Counted from the first letter of the stretch, positions 1 to 9,309 are shown. The stretch is 64,000 nucleotides of DNA from JAWKOK01 sp963765875 (GCA_963765875.1 CAVXYK010000007.1:248001-312000); one strand, 5' to 3'. Program-made: numbers and translations. The notes: generated by a model from the sequence alone, not told the origin.

Positions 1-680
1 CGCTGGCCCCCTTGGCCTACATCGGTCTCTATTCCATGCAGATTGTTGTAGCCCCGCTGCCGGGAAACCTGATGGGGATTCTGGCCGGCTATCTGTTTGG
101 TATCGTGTGGGGTGCGCTCTATAGCGTAGTGGCATTGACCATCGGCATTTCCATTGCCGTAGGCCTATCACGGCTCTTCGGGCGGCCGTTGCTCGAGCGC
201 TTTGTTTCTGATGATCTGTTGGAAAAGTGGGAATCCAAGCTGCGTATCCGTTCTCCGTTGCTTTGGACAATCCTTTTTATGTTTCCCGTGCCGGATGCAT
301 TCATTTATGTTGCCGGCCTAAGCAGTCTGCCGTTGCGTACGTTGATTCCTGCCATCGTCGTTGGCCGTAGCACCGGGATCATCTTTGCAAATGTTATGGG
401 GGGCTGGAGCGCTAGACTGCCGACGCACTGGCTCATCGTCAATTGGACCCTTTTCTTGGCAGGGGCGACAGTGCTCTATCTGTATCAGCGTCGACTAAAA
501 CTATATACCCTGCTGGGCTACCGGCAATGGCGGCAGACAGTACGCCGTTGGCGGGCCAAGCGTGGCTGGCAGGCCGGTAATCGCTCGCTGGACAGGGGAA
601 AATCAGCCACTGCCCTTATTCCTGTCAAGAGTCAATCTGTGCGCTGCCTTGCCAGGGCTGAAACTGACGAAACCGCCTGA
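1..680 (+). CDS. VTT-domain (TVP38/TMEM64-like) membrane protein, 5' partial
   Basis: Integral membrane protein of the VTT/SNARE-associated (DedA-like) superfamily, whose members act in membrane lipid transport or homeostasis. The visible part has several hydrophobic segments, a glycine-rich loop (GNLMGILAGYLFG) followed by the reentrant-helix region, and an arm with FMFPVPDAFIYVAGLSS, which fits the family's F-P-x-P-D pattern. The reading frame is open to the first base of the window (Leu-Ala-Pro-Leu before the TTG at 12), so the true start lies upstream. The last ~60 residues are basic and low in hydrophobicity, so they are probably a cytoplasmic tail. The family call is fairly secure; the substrate is unknown. 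Confidence 0.7.
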   Translation, partial: LAPLAYIGLYSMQIVVAPLPGNLMGILAGYLFGIVWGALYSVVALTIGISIAVGLSRLFGRPLLERFVSDDLLEKWESKLRIRSPLLWTILFMFPVPDAFIYVAGLSSLPLRTLIPAIVVGRSTGIIFANVMGGWSARLPTHWLIVNWTLFLAGATVLYLYQRRLKLYTLLGYRQWRQTVRRWRAKRGWQAGNRSLDRGKSATALIPVKSQSVRCLARAETDETA

Positions 681-843
681 TCTGCACCTCAGTTACTTTT
701 CGTTTCGTATCCACAATTGAGTCAGTGAAAAAGGAATCCAGACACGAATTTGCACGAATTATCACGAATCTTTCTTTGGAATGACGGCACGATTCTCGAA
801 AACCTGTACCCATTCATGACTCTGCTGTGAAAACGAAAATTAG

Positions 844-866
844 CCACAGATGACTCTACTGCAAAA
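844..866. repeat. CACAGAT-type dispersed repeat, copy 1
   Basis: The 23 bases beginning ccacagatgactctactg are identical to bases 60816-60838, about 60 kb away. Both copies lie beside further CACAGAT/ATCTGTG words, which suggests a dispersed noncoding repeat family rather than chance. Confidence 0.65.
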
Positions 867-873
867 AGGGATT

Positions 874-956
874 GGACACGAATTAACACAAATTTACACG
901 AACTTTTCCTCTGTTATCACGCCACATTTCGTGCAAATTCGTGACAATTCGTGTCC
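874..956. repeat. CACGAATT inverted repeat element, copy 1
   Basis: The left arm (874-902) begins ggacacgaatt. The right arm (928-956) is its reverse complement with about four mismatches in 29. Each arm is built from ACACGAATT-like units spaced about 10-11 bases. A half-element of the same units sits at 741-770, and a full second copy is at 40186-40272. Confidence 0.75.
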
Positions 957-1114
957 AGAAAATGCTTATTGCGGTGGAATCACAGACAGACATAGATAAG
1001 GACTTGATCTTAACAGATAATTTGCAGATCAACAGAGTAATTCCAGTCCCATCTGTGTAAATCTGTGGCGAAATCGGCCACTTTTTAAGTGGACTCACAA
1101 CTGGAAGAGGAAAT

Positions 1115-1146
1115 GGGTCCGCCAACTCGCTCAAGTTGGCGGACCC
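1115..1146. repeat. 13 bp perfect hairpin
   Basis: gggtccgccaact (1115-1127) pairs perfectly with agttggcggaccc (1134-1146) around a 6-base loop. No T-tract follows on either strand, so it is not called a terminator. Confidence 0.6.
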
Positions 1147-1545
1147 GGAGAAAAGAAGGAGGAGGTCCATAGAAGACCCGAAGGAGGTTTCATACGTCTG
1201 TGTTGTTAGGCTCCCCAACCAACTTCACAGATACCAGTAGTATATTCAATGGACGGTGTGAGTGCACTAGGCAAGATGCACAAGGCTTTGTTGCGGTTTT
1301 TGTCACAATCGGCCAAAGCGCGTTGCGTTATCAAATTTCTGACTCACAATTCACTCACAAATACGCCTCCACCGCTCTGAGTTTGACGAGCGGCTTGCCC
1401 AACCGTATACTCGGAGGCGCTTGCAACTCCTACCCATCAGTTCATTATCTTGGGCTATGGTGACGTGCATCAACTTCCATCCGGTTCGCCGATGGAAGCC
1501 AGGTGCTGATCGACATAGCTTCTATACTTTTTCTGGGATCTCTTT

Positions 1546-2466
1546 ATGTCCGCTGAACAACCTTACCCACAATCGGAAACACCTGCCATGGAGCTTGGCC
1601 CAGCTGAAACTGCGGCTCTACTGGCTGAGAACCAACTGTTGCGCGAGCGATATGCCAAGCTCGAACGCAAAGCCGGCAAAGCCCTACGTCGGCGCCGTCA
1701 GGAAAAGGCGTTGAAGCCATATCAGGCTGAGTTGCTGGCCCTCCAGCACTATCTGGAGGACACTCAAGCGCGCGTTATCATTGGCTTTGATGGACGGGAT
1801 GCGGCGGGCAAGGGCGGGACCATCCGCCGCGTCACGTGCTACATGAATGAGAAGCACTATCGGGTGGTGGCATTGGGCAAGCCGACGCAGCGCCAGCGGA
1901 CACAATGGTACTTCCAGAAGTATGTTGAGCAGTTTCCCCGCGGCGGTGAAATCGTTCTCTTTGATCGCAGTTGGTACAATCGTGCCATGGTCGAGCGAGT
2001 CTTTGGATTCTGTACCGACGCGGAATACGATAACTTCATGAGTGGTGTCGTGGGGTTTGAGCGGGATCTGGTGCGCCAGGGGACTATTCTCATCAAACTC
2101 TATTTCAGCGTAACCAGAGATGAGCAGTCCAGACGCTTTGAACGCAGGCATACGGATCCGTTGCGCCAATGGAAACTGAGTGAAGTTGACCTGCAGGCAC
2201 AGGAACGCTGGGAGGAGTTTACCAATGTCAAATATGAGATGCTTCGCCAGACAAGTACTGCTGACGCGCCGTGGACGATTATTCGTTCTGACAACAAGCA
2301 TCTGGCGCGACTCAATGCCATCAAGGTGATCCTGAATGCTGTGCCCTTTGAGCGCTTGAATCCGCAACTGGATCTGACCCCGGCCCCGGAAATCGTCGTT
2401 ACGGGTTCTCGTGAACTTGAACTGATGCGGAAGCAGTGGGTGCAATTGGGGCGCTTCATCGATTGA
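1546..2466 (+). CDS. ppk2: Polyphosphate kinase 2 (PPK2 family)
   Basis: Cytoplasmic polyphosphate:nucleotide phosphotransferase, which uses polyphosphate to phosphorylate nucleoside di- or monophosphates. The 306-residue length fits a one-domain PPK2. Walker A is GFDGRDAAGKGG at residues ~80-91, and the Walker B region is LFDRSWYNRA with Asp140. The lid region has the typical Arg-rich FERRHTDPLRQWKLSEVD stretch. An N-terminal helical extension of about 55 residues precedes the core. The ATG at 1546 has only a weak upstream purine tract (gggatc), so a slightly later start is possible. It stands alone, about 100 bp before an unrelated membrane protein. Class (NDP- or NMP-preferring) cannot be set by eye. 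Confidence 0.93.
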   Translation: MSAEQPYPQSETPAMELGPAETAALLAENQLLRERYAKLERKAGKALRRRRQEKALKPYQAELLALQHYLEDTQARVIIGFDGRDAAGKGGTIRRVTCYMNEKHYRVVALGKPTQRQRTQWYFQKYVEQFPRGGEIVLFDRSWYNRAMVERVFGFCTDAEYDNFMSGVVGFERDLVRQGTILIKLYFSVTRDEQSRRFERRHTDPLRQWKLSEVDLQAQERWEEFTNVKYEMLRQTSTADAPWTIIRSDNKHLARLNAIKVILNAVPFERLNPQLDLTPAPEIVVTGSRELELMRKQWVQLGRFID

Positions 2467-2626
2467 CTTCGTCATGAATTGGATGCTTCACCATTGGCGA
2501 AACTCTGGGACAAAACGGTCTTTGCAGAATGGTTGCCGCCCCGAGTAATGTACTGTACAATTTCATCACTTGCCAGACACACCACTGACAGATACAACAG
2601 CGACAGACAACCCAAGGGGGTACGAA

Positions 2627-3148
2627 ATGGCTAAGAAGGACAAAAAGGGTCAAGATGGAAACGTCACCGTCTTCATGTTTGAGGACAAAAGCGGCGCCGA
2701 AAACTTTCTCGACAATGTCATGTCATGGCAAGAACAAGGTCTATTTACCGTGCAGGATGCTGTTACTGCCGTGCGAAGCGTCGGCAGTGACGTTGAGGTG
2801 AAGCAGAGCCATAAGTTTGGCGGCAAGTATGCTGGAGCCGGAGCCGGCATCGGTTTCATTGCCGGTATGCTCCTGGGCGGCCCCATCGGTGGTCTTGCCG
2901 TTGGCGCCGCAATTGGCGGCATCTCTGGCGCCATGAAGGACTACGGTATCGATGACAAGTTTATTGCCCAGGTCAACGAAGGCCTAGCGCCCAACACGTC
3001 GGCTCTCTTTCTTATGACGTCCGGTGGTGAAGCGAATGAAGAGAAGATCCTGGCAGAGTTGCGCCCATTCAAGATCACGATGGTATCAACAACGCTTTCA
3101 CCGGAAATGGCTGCCAAGATTTCGGATGCATTGGCCCGCGAAGAATAG
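2627..3148 (+). CDS. DUF1269-family membrane-associated protein
   Basis: A 173-residue protein resembling DUF1269 proteins. It has an N-terminal region with ferredoxin-like character (VTVFMFEDKSGAENFLD), a glycine/alanine-rich membrane-inserting segment at residues ~70-105 and a soluble C-terminal part. The function of the family is not established. The ATG at 2627 is chosen over the upstream TTG at 2570 because aaggggg ends 6 bases before it. A probable terminator follows at 3171-3201. Confidence 0.75.
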   Translation: MAKKDKKGQDGNVTVFMFEDKSGAENFLDNVMSWQEQGLFTVQDAVTAVRSVGSDVEVKQSHKFGGKYAGAGAGIGFIAGMLLGGPIGGLAVGAAIGGISGAMKDYGIDDKFIAQVNEGLAPNTSALFLMTSGGEANEEKILAELRPFKITMVSTTLSPEMAAKISDALAREE

Positions 3149-3170
3149 GCATTGATCTGAACGATGAGAA

Positions 3171-3201
3171 GCCACCAACGTCCTTGTGGATGTTTGGTGG
3201 C
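3171..3201 (+). terminator. Probable Rho-independent terminator
   Basis: gccaccaa (3171-3178) pairs with ttggtggc (3194-3201) and is followed by ctttgtta. It lies 22 bp after the DUF1269 stop. The short U-tract makes this moderate. Confidence 0.5.
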
Positions 3202-3286
3202 TTTGTTATGTATTCACTTGGGATCCGACCGGGGCCTGACTGAGGGTTCTCTGTCCAATATGGTCCTTGACCGGTGGGAGTGAAAG

Positions 3287-3628
3287 ATGAGACTGATTCT
3301 GCGCTGGGCAATCAATGCCGCCGCCGTTTGGTTGGCGGCATTCTTCCTGGAGGGGATAGCACTTGAAGGAAGCTGGTTTGATCTGTTCCTTGTAGGTGCT
3401 GTAATGGGACTGGTTAACTCGCTTATCAAACCGGTACTTCAGCTACTTGCGTTGCCTCTCACAATTGTGACGCTAGGACTGTTCACCTTTGTCATCAATG
3501 CCGGGATGCTTGCAATTGTTGCTTGGATCATGCCCACACTTGCGGTGGATGGATTCTTTTCCGCTTTGATTGGCGGCATCCTAATCAGTGTGGTGAGTAC
3601 GCTGTTGAATTGGTTCACGGGAAACTGA
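3287..3628 (+). CDS. Phage-holin-4 / YvlD-like small membrane protein
   Basis: A 113-residue protein with four hydrophobic segments and the typical pattern of the phage holin family 4 / YvlD group: a polar GAVMGLVNSLIKP loop after the second helix, then LPLTIVTLGLFTFVINAGML. Despite the family name, such chromosomal copies are not phage holins in a known sense; a role in envelope stress is suggested for relatives. The start has ggtgggag 8 bases upstream. A small hairpin (catcctg/caggatg at 3655-3675) and a GC-rich gcgggc/gcccgc inverted repeat near 3690-3706 follow the stop. Confidence 0.8.
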   Translation: MRLILRWAINAAAVWLAAFFLEGIALEGSWFDLFLVGAVMGLVNSLIKPVLQLLALPLTIVTLGLFTFVINAGMLAIVAWIMPTLAVDGFFSALIGGILISVVSTLLNWFTGN

Positions 3629-3818
3629 CTTGGTTCTACCAGATCTCAGGGGGGCATCCTGGGTTCAACAGGATGTCATGTGGTAGGGCGGGCTTCATTG
3701 CCCGCCGAACGTGGCCGCTATGGCTCGGCGGACAATGATACTGACCCTACGGAGCGATGTTCACCATACGCAATCCGCAAGGGCCTACTTCTGTGGGTAT
3801 TTGAAGGTTGCAGAATGC

Positions 3819-4754
3819 ATGAACCTATTTAAGGCGATCTGGCAACTCTTCCGTGAGAGCGTCATCGGATGGAGTCGCAATGATGCGATGCTCCACGCTG
3901 CGGCACTTGGCTACTGGGTGGTGCTTTCAGTTGCACCATTGTTGATGTTGACGATCGCGATCGCTTCTCAGGTATTTAGCCAGTCATTCGTAGAGTCGGC
4001 TATTATCGATCAGATTTCGAGCGGTCTGGGACCTGAGGTGGCTTTTGTGCTCTCCGGTCTGGTGCAGAGTACGCGAAACTTCTCCAATGGCCTGCTGGCC
4101 ACGGGTATTGGCATTGTCTTTGTGGTCTACAGTGCGTCCAACGTTTTCATGCAACTACAGATTTCGCTTAATGCCATGTGGGGCATCCAACAGCGTGCGG
4201 ATACGATTGGTGAGAGTTTGCTTGCAACGACCAAGTCCCGTCTGGTGGCGGCAGCCAGCGTCCTAACTGTCGGCTTCCTGCTATTGGGGTCTCTTCTGCT
4301 CAATGCACTTTGGACTGCCATCCCGGAACAATACGTTGAGCCGGTTCTGGCGAATTTGGGGCGCTACCGCACAATTATCGATCTCTGGACATCACCACTG
4401 GTCTACTGGGTTCTCTTCGGCCTGATCTTCAAGATTCTGCCGAGGGCGCGGATTCGTTGGCGCGATGTTTGGCCCGGGGCATTGCTAACTGCATTGTTGT
4501 TCTGGATGGGTGGCTATGTTATAGGTCTCTACTTGGGCTACACCTTCATCACCTCAATCTACGGCGCAACCGGCTCACTGATTGCGCTTTTGCTATGGGC
4601 ATACTACTCCGCATGGATCATATTATTTGGTGCAAAGTTTACACAGGTTTACACTGACAGGTATGGTGAACCCATCGTTCCCTACCGCTCGATGGTATTT
4701 CGGGATGATACGCTGCAGGGCAAAGACGACGCGGGCTCGCAGATATCAGAGTAG
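3819..4754 (+). CDS. YihY/BrkB-family inner-membrane protein
   Basis: A 311-residue integral membrane protein of the YihY/virulence factor BrkB family, once misnamed RNase BN. An amphipathic N-terminal stretch (LFRESVIGWSRNDAMLHAAALGYW) leads into six membrane segments. The conserved LPRARIRWRDVWPGALLTA and YGATGSLIALLLWAYYSAWIILFGA regions near the C-terminus are typical. The ATG at 3819 is preferred: it precedes the conserved start of the domain and has gaagg at 3803-3807. The 36 residues encoded upstream in the same frame are not family-like. Confidence 0.85.
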   Translation: MNLFKAIWQLFRESVIGWSRNDAMLHAAALGYWVVLSVAPLLMLTIAIASQVFSQSFVESAIIDQISSGLGPEVAFVLSGLVQSTRNFSNGLLATGIGIVFVVYSASNVFMQLQISLNAMWGIQQRADTIGESLLATTKSRLVAAASVLTVGFLLLGSLLLNALWTAIPEQYVEPVLANLGRYRTIIDLWTSPLVYWVLFGLIFKILPRARIRWRDVWPGALLTALLFWMGGYVIGLYLGYTFITSIYGATGSLIALLLWAYYSAWIILFGAKFTQVYTDRYGEPIVPYRSMVFRDDTLQGKDDAGSQISE

Positions 4755-4905
4755 CTTGTCCGGATGTCACCAGTAACATGCCGTGGACCATTGATGACCA
4801 AACCTCTGAGTATTTCAGTTTCGGAAAACATTTGCCGATAATCTGAACGTAGGCAAATCGAAAATCACAAAAAGAATCATCAGGACAAACATAAGGACGC
4901 TTAGC

Positions 4906-5100
4906 ATGAGCAAACACCGAACGCCCGACCAACGGACAGAGTTATTCAGCCGCATTCTACTCACCGTGTTTATTCTGGCCGGTATGTCGCCCGCGCTCTA
5001 TTTCATGTCCCGAGGGCTGGTCATCTGGGGCATCGGACTGATCGTTGTAGGAATCGTCATTCTTTTTCTAGTCTGGCGCCCGCACAAGGGTTCATCGTAG
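4906..5100 (+). CDS. Small two-helix membrane protein
   Basis: A 64-residue protein with two hydrophobic segments (about residues 15-35 and 38-57) and a short basic end. The ATG has aagga about 10 bases upstream. It lies 9 bp before the PH/AlbA_2 gene and is probably co-transcribed with it. I do not recognise a family; a membrane partner of the next protein is only inferred from the tight spacing. Confidence 0.6.
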   Translation: MSKHRTPDQRTELFSRILLTVFILAGMSPALYFMSRGLVIWGIGLIVVGIVILFLVWRPHKGSS

Positions 5101-5109
5101 GCGCAACCG

Positions 5110-6105
5110 ATGAACCATGACGAAATCGTCATTAAAAAGAGCCCGTTTCAGTTCCTGAAATGGCTGGTTATCGTTGAGCTCTTTTTCGCGTTAACGCCGA
5201 TCGTACTGCTGCTGTTGTTACCCGTTCGCGATTCCTATGAGTCGACGGCCATAGCAGGCTCCGTCTCTTACAATCTGCTCTTGGTTAGTTCATGGACCGT
5301 GTTGCAGATTGTCACACTGGTGGCTGTCTTTGGCGTCTGGTACATTCCAACATATGTGGTCAATTGGGAGCAAGTCAGCTATCGGCGTGGCAGCACCGGT
5401 GCAGATCGCAGATTGGTGAAGACTCAGGCTATTTCAGATGTGGAAGTTGAGCAGGGTTGGCTGGCCGAACGTTTCGGCTATGGCAGCCTCGCCATCTTGA
5501 CTGATAAACGCTCGAAACCGGCCAAAATCGCCAATGTTTCCGACCCCGAACTGTATGCTGAACAGATTCGCGACCTGGTCGAACCGGTTGCGATTCCCGT
5601 CGAGCCGCCTGCCACGAAGCCGGTGGACCAGCTAATTGCAGAAGGCGAGGGACAGTTCTTGGAGTTCAAAGCCAGCCTGATGTGGGACTATCGTCAGAAG
5701 CGTGCCAACAAGGCTCTCTATGATCCGGTCATGAAGAATGTTGTCGGTTTCATGAATGCAACCGGTGGCGTCTTGCTGATCGGGGTCAGCGACGACGGTG
5801 AGATTCTTGGCCTGGAGCAAGACTACAGCGTGATGAAAAAGCAGGACAAGGACGGCTTCGAGAATGTCTTCAATATGGCCTTTGGCAGCATGGTCGGCAT
5901 TGAGCTTCGTCAGTTCCTCGATGTCCAGTTTCCAGAGATGGACGGCCAAGAAATCTGCCTCGTATCGGTCAGCCCCTCCGATCGCCCAGCCTATCTCACA
6001 AGCAAAGGCTCCGAGAAATTCTACATTCGTGCAGGCAATATGAGTCAGGCGCTCTCTGTCAGTAAAGCGACGGATTATATTCGGTCTCGATTCGAGCGGG
6101 CATGA
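5110..6105 (+). CDS. Membrane-anchored PH-like domain + Schlafen AlbA_2 domain protein
   Basis: A 331-residue protein. Residues ~15-85 hold two membrane helices (KWLVIVELFFALTPIVLLLL and a second). Residues ~90-155 look like a bacterial PH domain of the DUF304 type (NWEQVSYRRGS...RLVKTQAISDVEVEQGW...GYGSLAI). Residues ~175-330 match the Schlafen AlbA_2 nucleic-acid-associated domain: EGEGQFLEFKASL, then a run to NATGGVLLIGVSDDGEILGL, and the closing FYIRAGNMSQALS. AlbA_2 domains are usually part of soluble regulators or nucleases, so a membrane-anchored PH version is unusual. It follows a small membrane protein gene by 9 bp and precedes glgX by 36 bp. Function unknown. Confidence 0.72.
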   Translation: MNHDEIVIKKSPFQFLKWLVIVELFFALTPIVLLLLLPVRDSYESTAIAGSVSYNLLLVSSWTVLQIVTLVAVFGVWYIPTYVVNWEQVSYRRGSTGADRRLVKTQAISDVEVEQGWLAERFGYGSLAILTDKRSKPAKIANVSDPELYAEQIRDLVEPVAIPVEPPATKPVDQLIAEGEGQFLEFKASLMWDYRQKRANKALYDPVMKNVVGFMNATGGVLLIGVSDDGEILGLEQDYSVMKKQDKDGFENVFNMAFGSMVGIELRQFLDVQFPEMDGQEICLVSVSPSDRPAYLTSKGSEKFYIRAGNMSQALSVSKATDYIRSRFERA

Positions 6106-6141
6106 TGGGCGGCAGCGGTGTCGCTTGGGTAGATTTTCACC

Positions 6142-8217
6142 ATGTATAAGATCAGCGCCGGTCTCAGCTATCCGCTGGGTGCATCGGTCACCCCGGAGGG
6201 CGTGAACTTTTCGATATTTGCGCAGCACGCAACCGATGTGGAATTGCTTTTGTTCGATGACGTGAACGACACTCGACCCTCTCACGTCATCACCCTCAAT
6301 GCCGCTGAAAACTCGACGTTCTACTACTGGCATGTCTTCGTGCATGGCCTGAAACCCGGTCAGATCTATGCCTACCGCGCCTTTGGACCGAACGCGCCGG
6401 AACTCGGACTCCGTTTCGACTCGGACAAGGTGCTGATCGATCCGTATGCTCTGGCCGTCGCTGTGCCTGATCGCTACGATCGCCGGGCTGCGGCCCAGCC
6501 TGGGGATACGGCGGCAACGGCCATGAAGAGTGTGATCGCCGATTGCAGCGCCTACGACTGGGAAGGCGATCGCCCACTCCATCGTTCATTCGGCCAGACA
6601 GTCTTCTACGAACTGCATGTCCGTGGTTTTACGCAACACCCAAACTCCGGCATCTCATCGGAGAAACGAGGAACCTATGCCGGGCTGATCGAGAAGATTC
6701 CCTATCTGAAGGAATTGGGGATAACGGCGGTCGAGTTGCTGCCGGTCTTCCAGTTTGATGAGCAGGACTCACCCGAGGGACTCTCCAACTATTGGGGCTA
6801 TAGCCCGGTCTCCTTCTTTGCTCCCCATCGTGCCTACAGTTCCAGAACCGATCTACTTGGACCGCTTGATGAATTTCGGGACATGGTCAAGGCGTTGCAT
6901 CGGGCCGGCATCGAAGTGATATTGGATGTCGTCTTTAACCATACGGCGGAGGGTGATGAGACCGGGCCGACTTTCTCATTTCGCGGACTTGGCAACGCCG
7001 TCTACTATATTCTTGAAGAAGATCGACGGGGCTATGCCAACTTCAGCGGAACCGGCAATACGCTTAACGCCACCAATTCGATTGTGCGGCGCATGATCCT
7101 GGATAGCCTACGCTTCTGGGTGCGTGAGATGCATGTGGATGGCTTCCGCTTTGATTTGGCCTCAATTCTGGCCAGGGACGAAGCGGGCAAGCTACTGGAA
7201 AATCCGCCGACATTGTGGGCCATCGAATCCGATCCGACGCTGGCAGGAGCCAAGTTGATCGCCGAGCCGTGGGATGCCGCGGGGCTCTATCAGGTGGGGT
7301 CGTTTGTCGGTGAGCGGTGGAAAGAGTGGAACGGCCGCTTTCGCGATGATGTACGCTCCTTCTTCAAGGGTGACAACAACACCGTCGCAACCCTTCCTGC
7401 TCGATTATTGGGCAGTCCCGATCTCTACTCACGTGTGGCGCGGGAGCCGGAACAGAGCATCAACTTCGTCACCTGTCACGATGGGTTCACGCTCAACGAT
7501 CTTGTTTCCTACAATGAAAAAGAGAACGCAGCCAATGGTGAAGGTGGCCGCGATGGGCAAGACTTCAACCTGAGTTGGAACTGTGGCGTTGAAGGTCCAA
7601 CCGATGATCCGCAAATATCGGCCATGCGCAATCGTCAGGTCAAGAATTTCCTGACGGTGACGCTGCTTTCTGTAGGCGCGCCCATGTTGCTCATGGGCGA
7701 TGAAGTGCGTCGCACGCAGCGTGGCAACAACAACGCCTACTGCCAAGACAACGAGATCAGTTGGTTTGATTGGTCATTGCTCGACGACCATGCCGACATT
7801 CTGCGCTTCACACGCATGCTGATTCAGATGCGGCTGCACCTGGATGCCTTCAACGGCGAGCATGGCATGTGCTTAGAAGAATTACTGCGTCGCGCACGCA
7901 TTCAGTGGCATGGCGTCGAGCTCAACAAGCCGGACTGGAGTGAAAACTCGCATAGCCTGGCCGTCACGATTCAGGGCCTCTCGGATCACCGCCTCTTTCA
8001 CATCATTCTGAATGCCTACTGGGAGCCGCTCGAATTTCAACTGCCGCCTGCACCTGAAAACCTGGGCGGAGAGTGGCGTCTCTTCGTCGACACCTACCGA
8101 AACGTGCCCGAGTCCTACGCAATTCGGTCTGATCTGTTGACCATTCAGGATCCCACATACCTCGTTCACGATCGGTCCGTCGTGGTGCTGGCCGCTTCTA
8201 AAAATGGCCGCGCATAA
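6142..8217 (+). CDS. glgX: Glycogen debranching enzyme GlgX (isoamylase-type, GH13)
   Basis: Cytoplasmic alpha-1,6-glucosidase acting on branch points of glycogen or limit dextrins. The protein has 691 residues, normal for the family. An N-terminal CBM48 region (YPLGASVTPEGVNFSIFA) is followed by the catalytic barrel. GH13 regions are all present: DVVFNHTAEG; the nucleophile Asp338 in GFRFDLAS; the acid Glu375 in AEPWD; and the third acid Asp447 in TCHDGFTLNDLVSYNEK. The C-terminal beta domain is complete. It lies downstream of the PH/AlbA_2 gene; no other glycogen gene is in the window, but the GH63-like enzyme at 38.3 kb is another alpha-glucan or sugar candidate. Confidence 0.95.
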   Translation: MYKISAGLSYPLGASVTPEGVNFSIFAQHATDVELLLFDDVNDTRPSHVITLNAAENSTFYYWHVFVHGLKPGQIYAYRAFGPNAPELGLRFDSDKVLIDPYALAVAVPDRYDRRAAAQPGDTAATAMKSVIADCSAYDWEGDRPLHRSFGQTVFYELHVRGFTQHPNSGISSEKRGTYAGLIEKIPYLKELGITAVELLPVFQFDEQDSPEGLSNYWGYSPVSFFAPHRAYSSRTDLLGPLDEFRDMVKALHRAGIEVILDVVFNHTAEGDETGPTFSFRGLGNAVYYILEEDRRGYANFSGTGNTLNATNSIVRRMILDSLRFWVREMHVDGFRFDLASILARDEAGKLLENPPTLWAIESDPTLAGAKLIAEPWDAAGLYQVGSFVGERWKEWNGRFRDDVRSFFKGDNNTVATLPARLLGSPDLYSRVAREPEQSINFVTCHDGFTLNDLVSYNEKENAANGEGGRDGQDFNLSWNCGVEGPTDDPQISAMRNRQVKNFLTVTLLSVGAPMLLMGDEVRRTQRGNNNAYCQDNEISWFDWSLLDDHADILRFTRMLIQMRLHLDAFNGEHGMCLEELLRRARIQWHGVELNKPDWSENSHSLAVTIQGLSDHRLFHIILNAYWEPLEFQLPPAPENLGGEWRLFVDTYRNVPESYAIRSDLLTIQDPTYLVHDRSVVVLAASKNGRA

Positions 8218-8272
8218 TCTGTGAATATGATGATTGAATCGAGGTGCAGACCTAGTGTGAGCGAGTGAACGG

Positions 8273-8920
8273 TTAGCGCTTCACTTTGACGGCTGGCAAC
8301 GCCTTCACGGCAGCCTTGTCGATCTTCAGATAGACTGTCTTGGCGTCGACAAAATCAATGTCAGAGATGGCTATCGCCACATCCTTTTTGCCCCATAGAT
8401 GCCCTTCACGCATTTGAATATGGGTGATTGCCCCGCTTTTCCCGTCCAGCACCAACTCATCGAGCTTGCCAACCTCGCCGTCGGTCGCCTTGATCTCCAT
8501 GCCGGCGTGGATCGACCTTTCGCCTTCTGGGATCCTGGCGTCACGGATGCTGTCATAGCCGGTGTTGTTGACGACATATTGTGAAGAATAGGCATCATGT
8601 GACCGGAATGAGAACATGGACGAGGTGCCGCCCTTCCAGTCATATGCTTTCCCGGACGGTGATTGCTGGACGAAATGGTCCACAAGGAAGGGCTTCATCA
8701 CAGAAACATCCTCGATCGAACAATTCAAAGTCACGACTTCATGACTGATTTCCGCTACGTTGTCAATCGACACCAGGCGGGTCGGATTGTGAGGCAGTTC
8801 TTCGTGATTGATGACAATGTGGGTAACGGTAAGGCTGATCGGATTGACAATGACATTGGTCATTTTGCCGCAGGCGCCGTCCGTGCATTGAACCTTGGCA
8901 TTCAGTGAGATGTCTGACAT
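8273..8920 (-). CDS. PRC-barrel domain protein
   Basis: A 215-residue protein with two PRC-barrel-like halves: MSDISLNAKVQCTDGACGKM...VTHIVINHEE at the N-terminus and a second at residues ~140-205 (HAGMEIKATDGEVGKLDELVLD...GAITHIQMREGHLWGKKDV). PRC barrels occur in photosynthetic reaction centres, RimM and many soluble stress-related proteins, and this looks like the last group. The ATG at 8920 is chosen because aaagga lies 8-13 bases upstream; the longer frame to 9037 has no family match. It is convergent with glgX. Confidence 0.75.
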   Translation of the reverse strand: MSDISLNAKVQCTDGACGKMTNVIVNPISLTVTHIVINHEELPHNPTRLVSIDNVAEISHEVVTLNCSIEDVSVMKPFLVDHFVQQSPSGKAYDWKGGTSSMFSFRSHDAYSSQYVVNNTGYDSIRDARIPEGERSIHAGMEIKATDGEVGKLDELVLDGKSGAITHIQMREGHLWGKKDVAIAISDIDFVDAKTVYLKIDKAAVKALPAVKVKR

Positions 8921-9050
8921 GGGAATTCTATTCCTTTCGTGATGATGCCGGTATATCCATTCTTGCGCAGAAGTTGAGGCTGGCGGGCAGCTCTTCAAGC
9001 TGTGTCCTAGTTTCGCATGAAGAGGGCCATGGCGCAAGCCCCCCGATCCG

Positions 9051-9175
9051 TCGGGTGTATTTCACGCTGAGGGCAGGATCTCGCGTGCCGGGGACGGTCC
9101 AATCCAGTTGTGTCATGCAAGCATCTCCTGGACCGTCCCCGGCACGTTGTCGCCCCGAATCTGAAATGCACCCGA
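9051..9175. repeat. Nested inverted-repeat element (GTCCCCGGCAC type)
   Basis: Outer arms tcgggtgtatttca (9051-9064) and tgaaatgcacccga (9162-9175) pair with one mismatch. Inner arms of 18 bp (9084-9101 and 9129-9146, containing gtgccggggacgg) pair perfectly around a 27-base loop. The same gtgccggggacg core is in the inner arms at 44536-44601. Confidence 0.7.
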
Positions 9176-9309
9176 TCCGTACAGGGAATCATTTCTGACT
9201 CCGCTGCAAAAGTGCCGGAGGGCTTGTGTTGCGCAGAAGACGCTTGCCCCGGTGGCGGCATAGCGTCGATCGATGGAGTTTTTGGCCGCATCGTCGCCAA
9301 TCCGCCTCA

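Larger units (their letters stand above)
681..1545. other. 865 bp intergenic region with repeats, no gene seen
   Basis: No convincing coding region. It holds CACGAATT-type repeats (741-770 and 874-956), a CACAGAT-type repeat string (844-866, with related words near 1050-1073) and a strong hairpin at 1115-1146. The short open frames at 883-1218 and 1200-1714 cross the repeats or the start of ppk2 and look spurious. No clear promoter was identified before ppk2. Confidence 0.6.

Noticed and set aside
3287..3628. Phage holin suggesting a prophage
   Set aside because: Chromosomal YvlD-like proteins carry this name without being phage genes, and no other phage gene is near.
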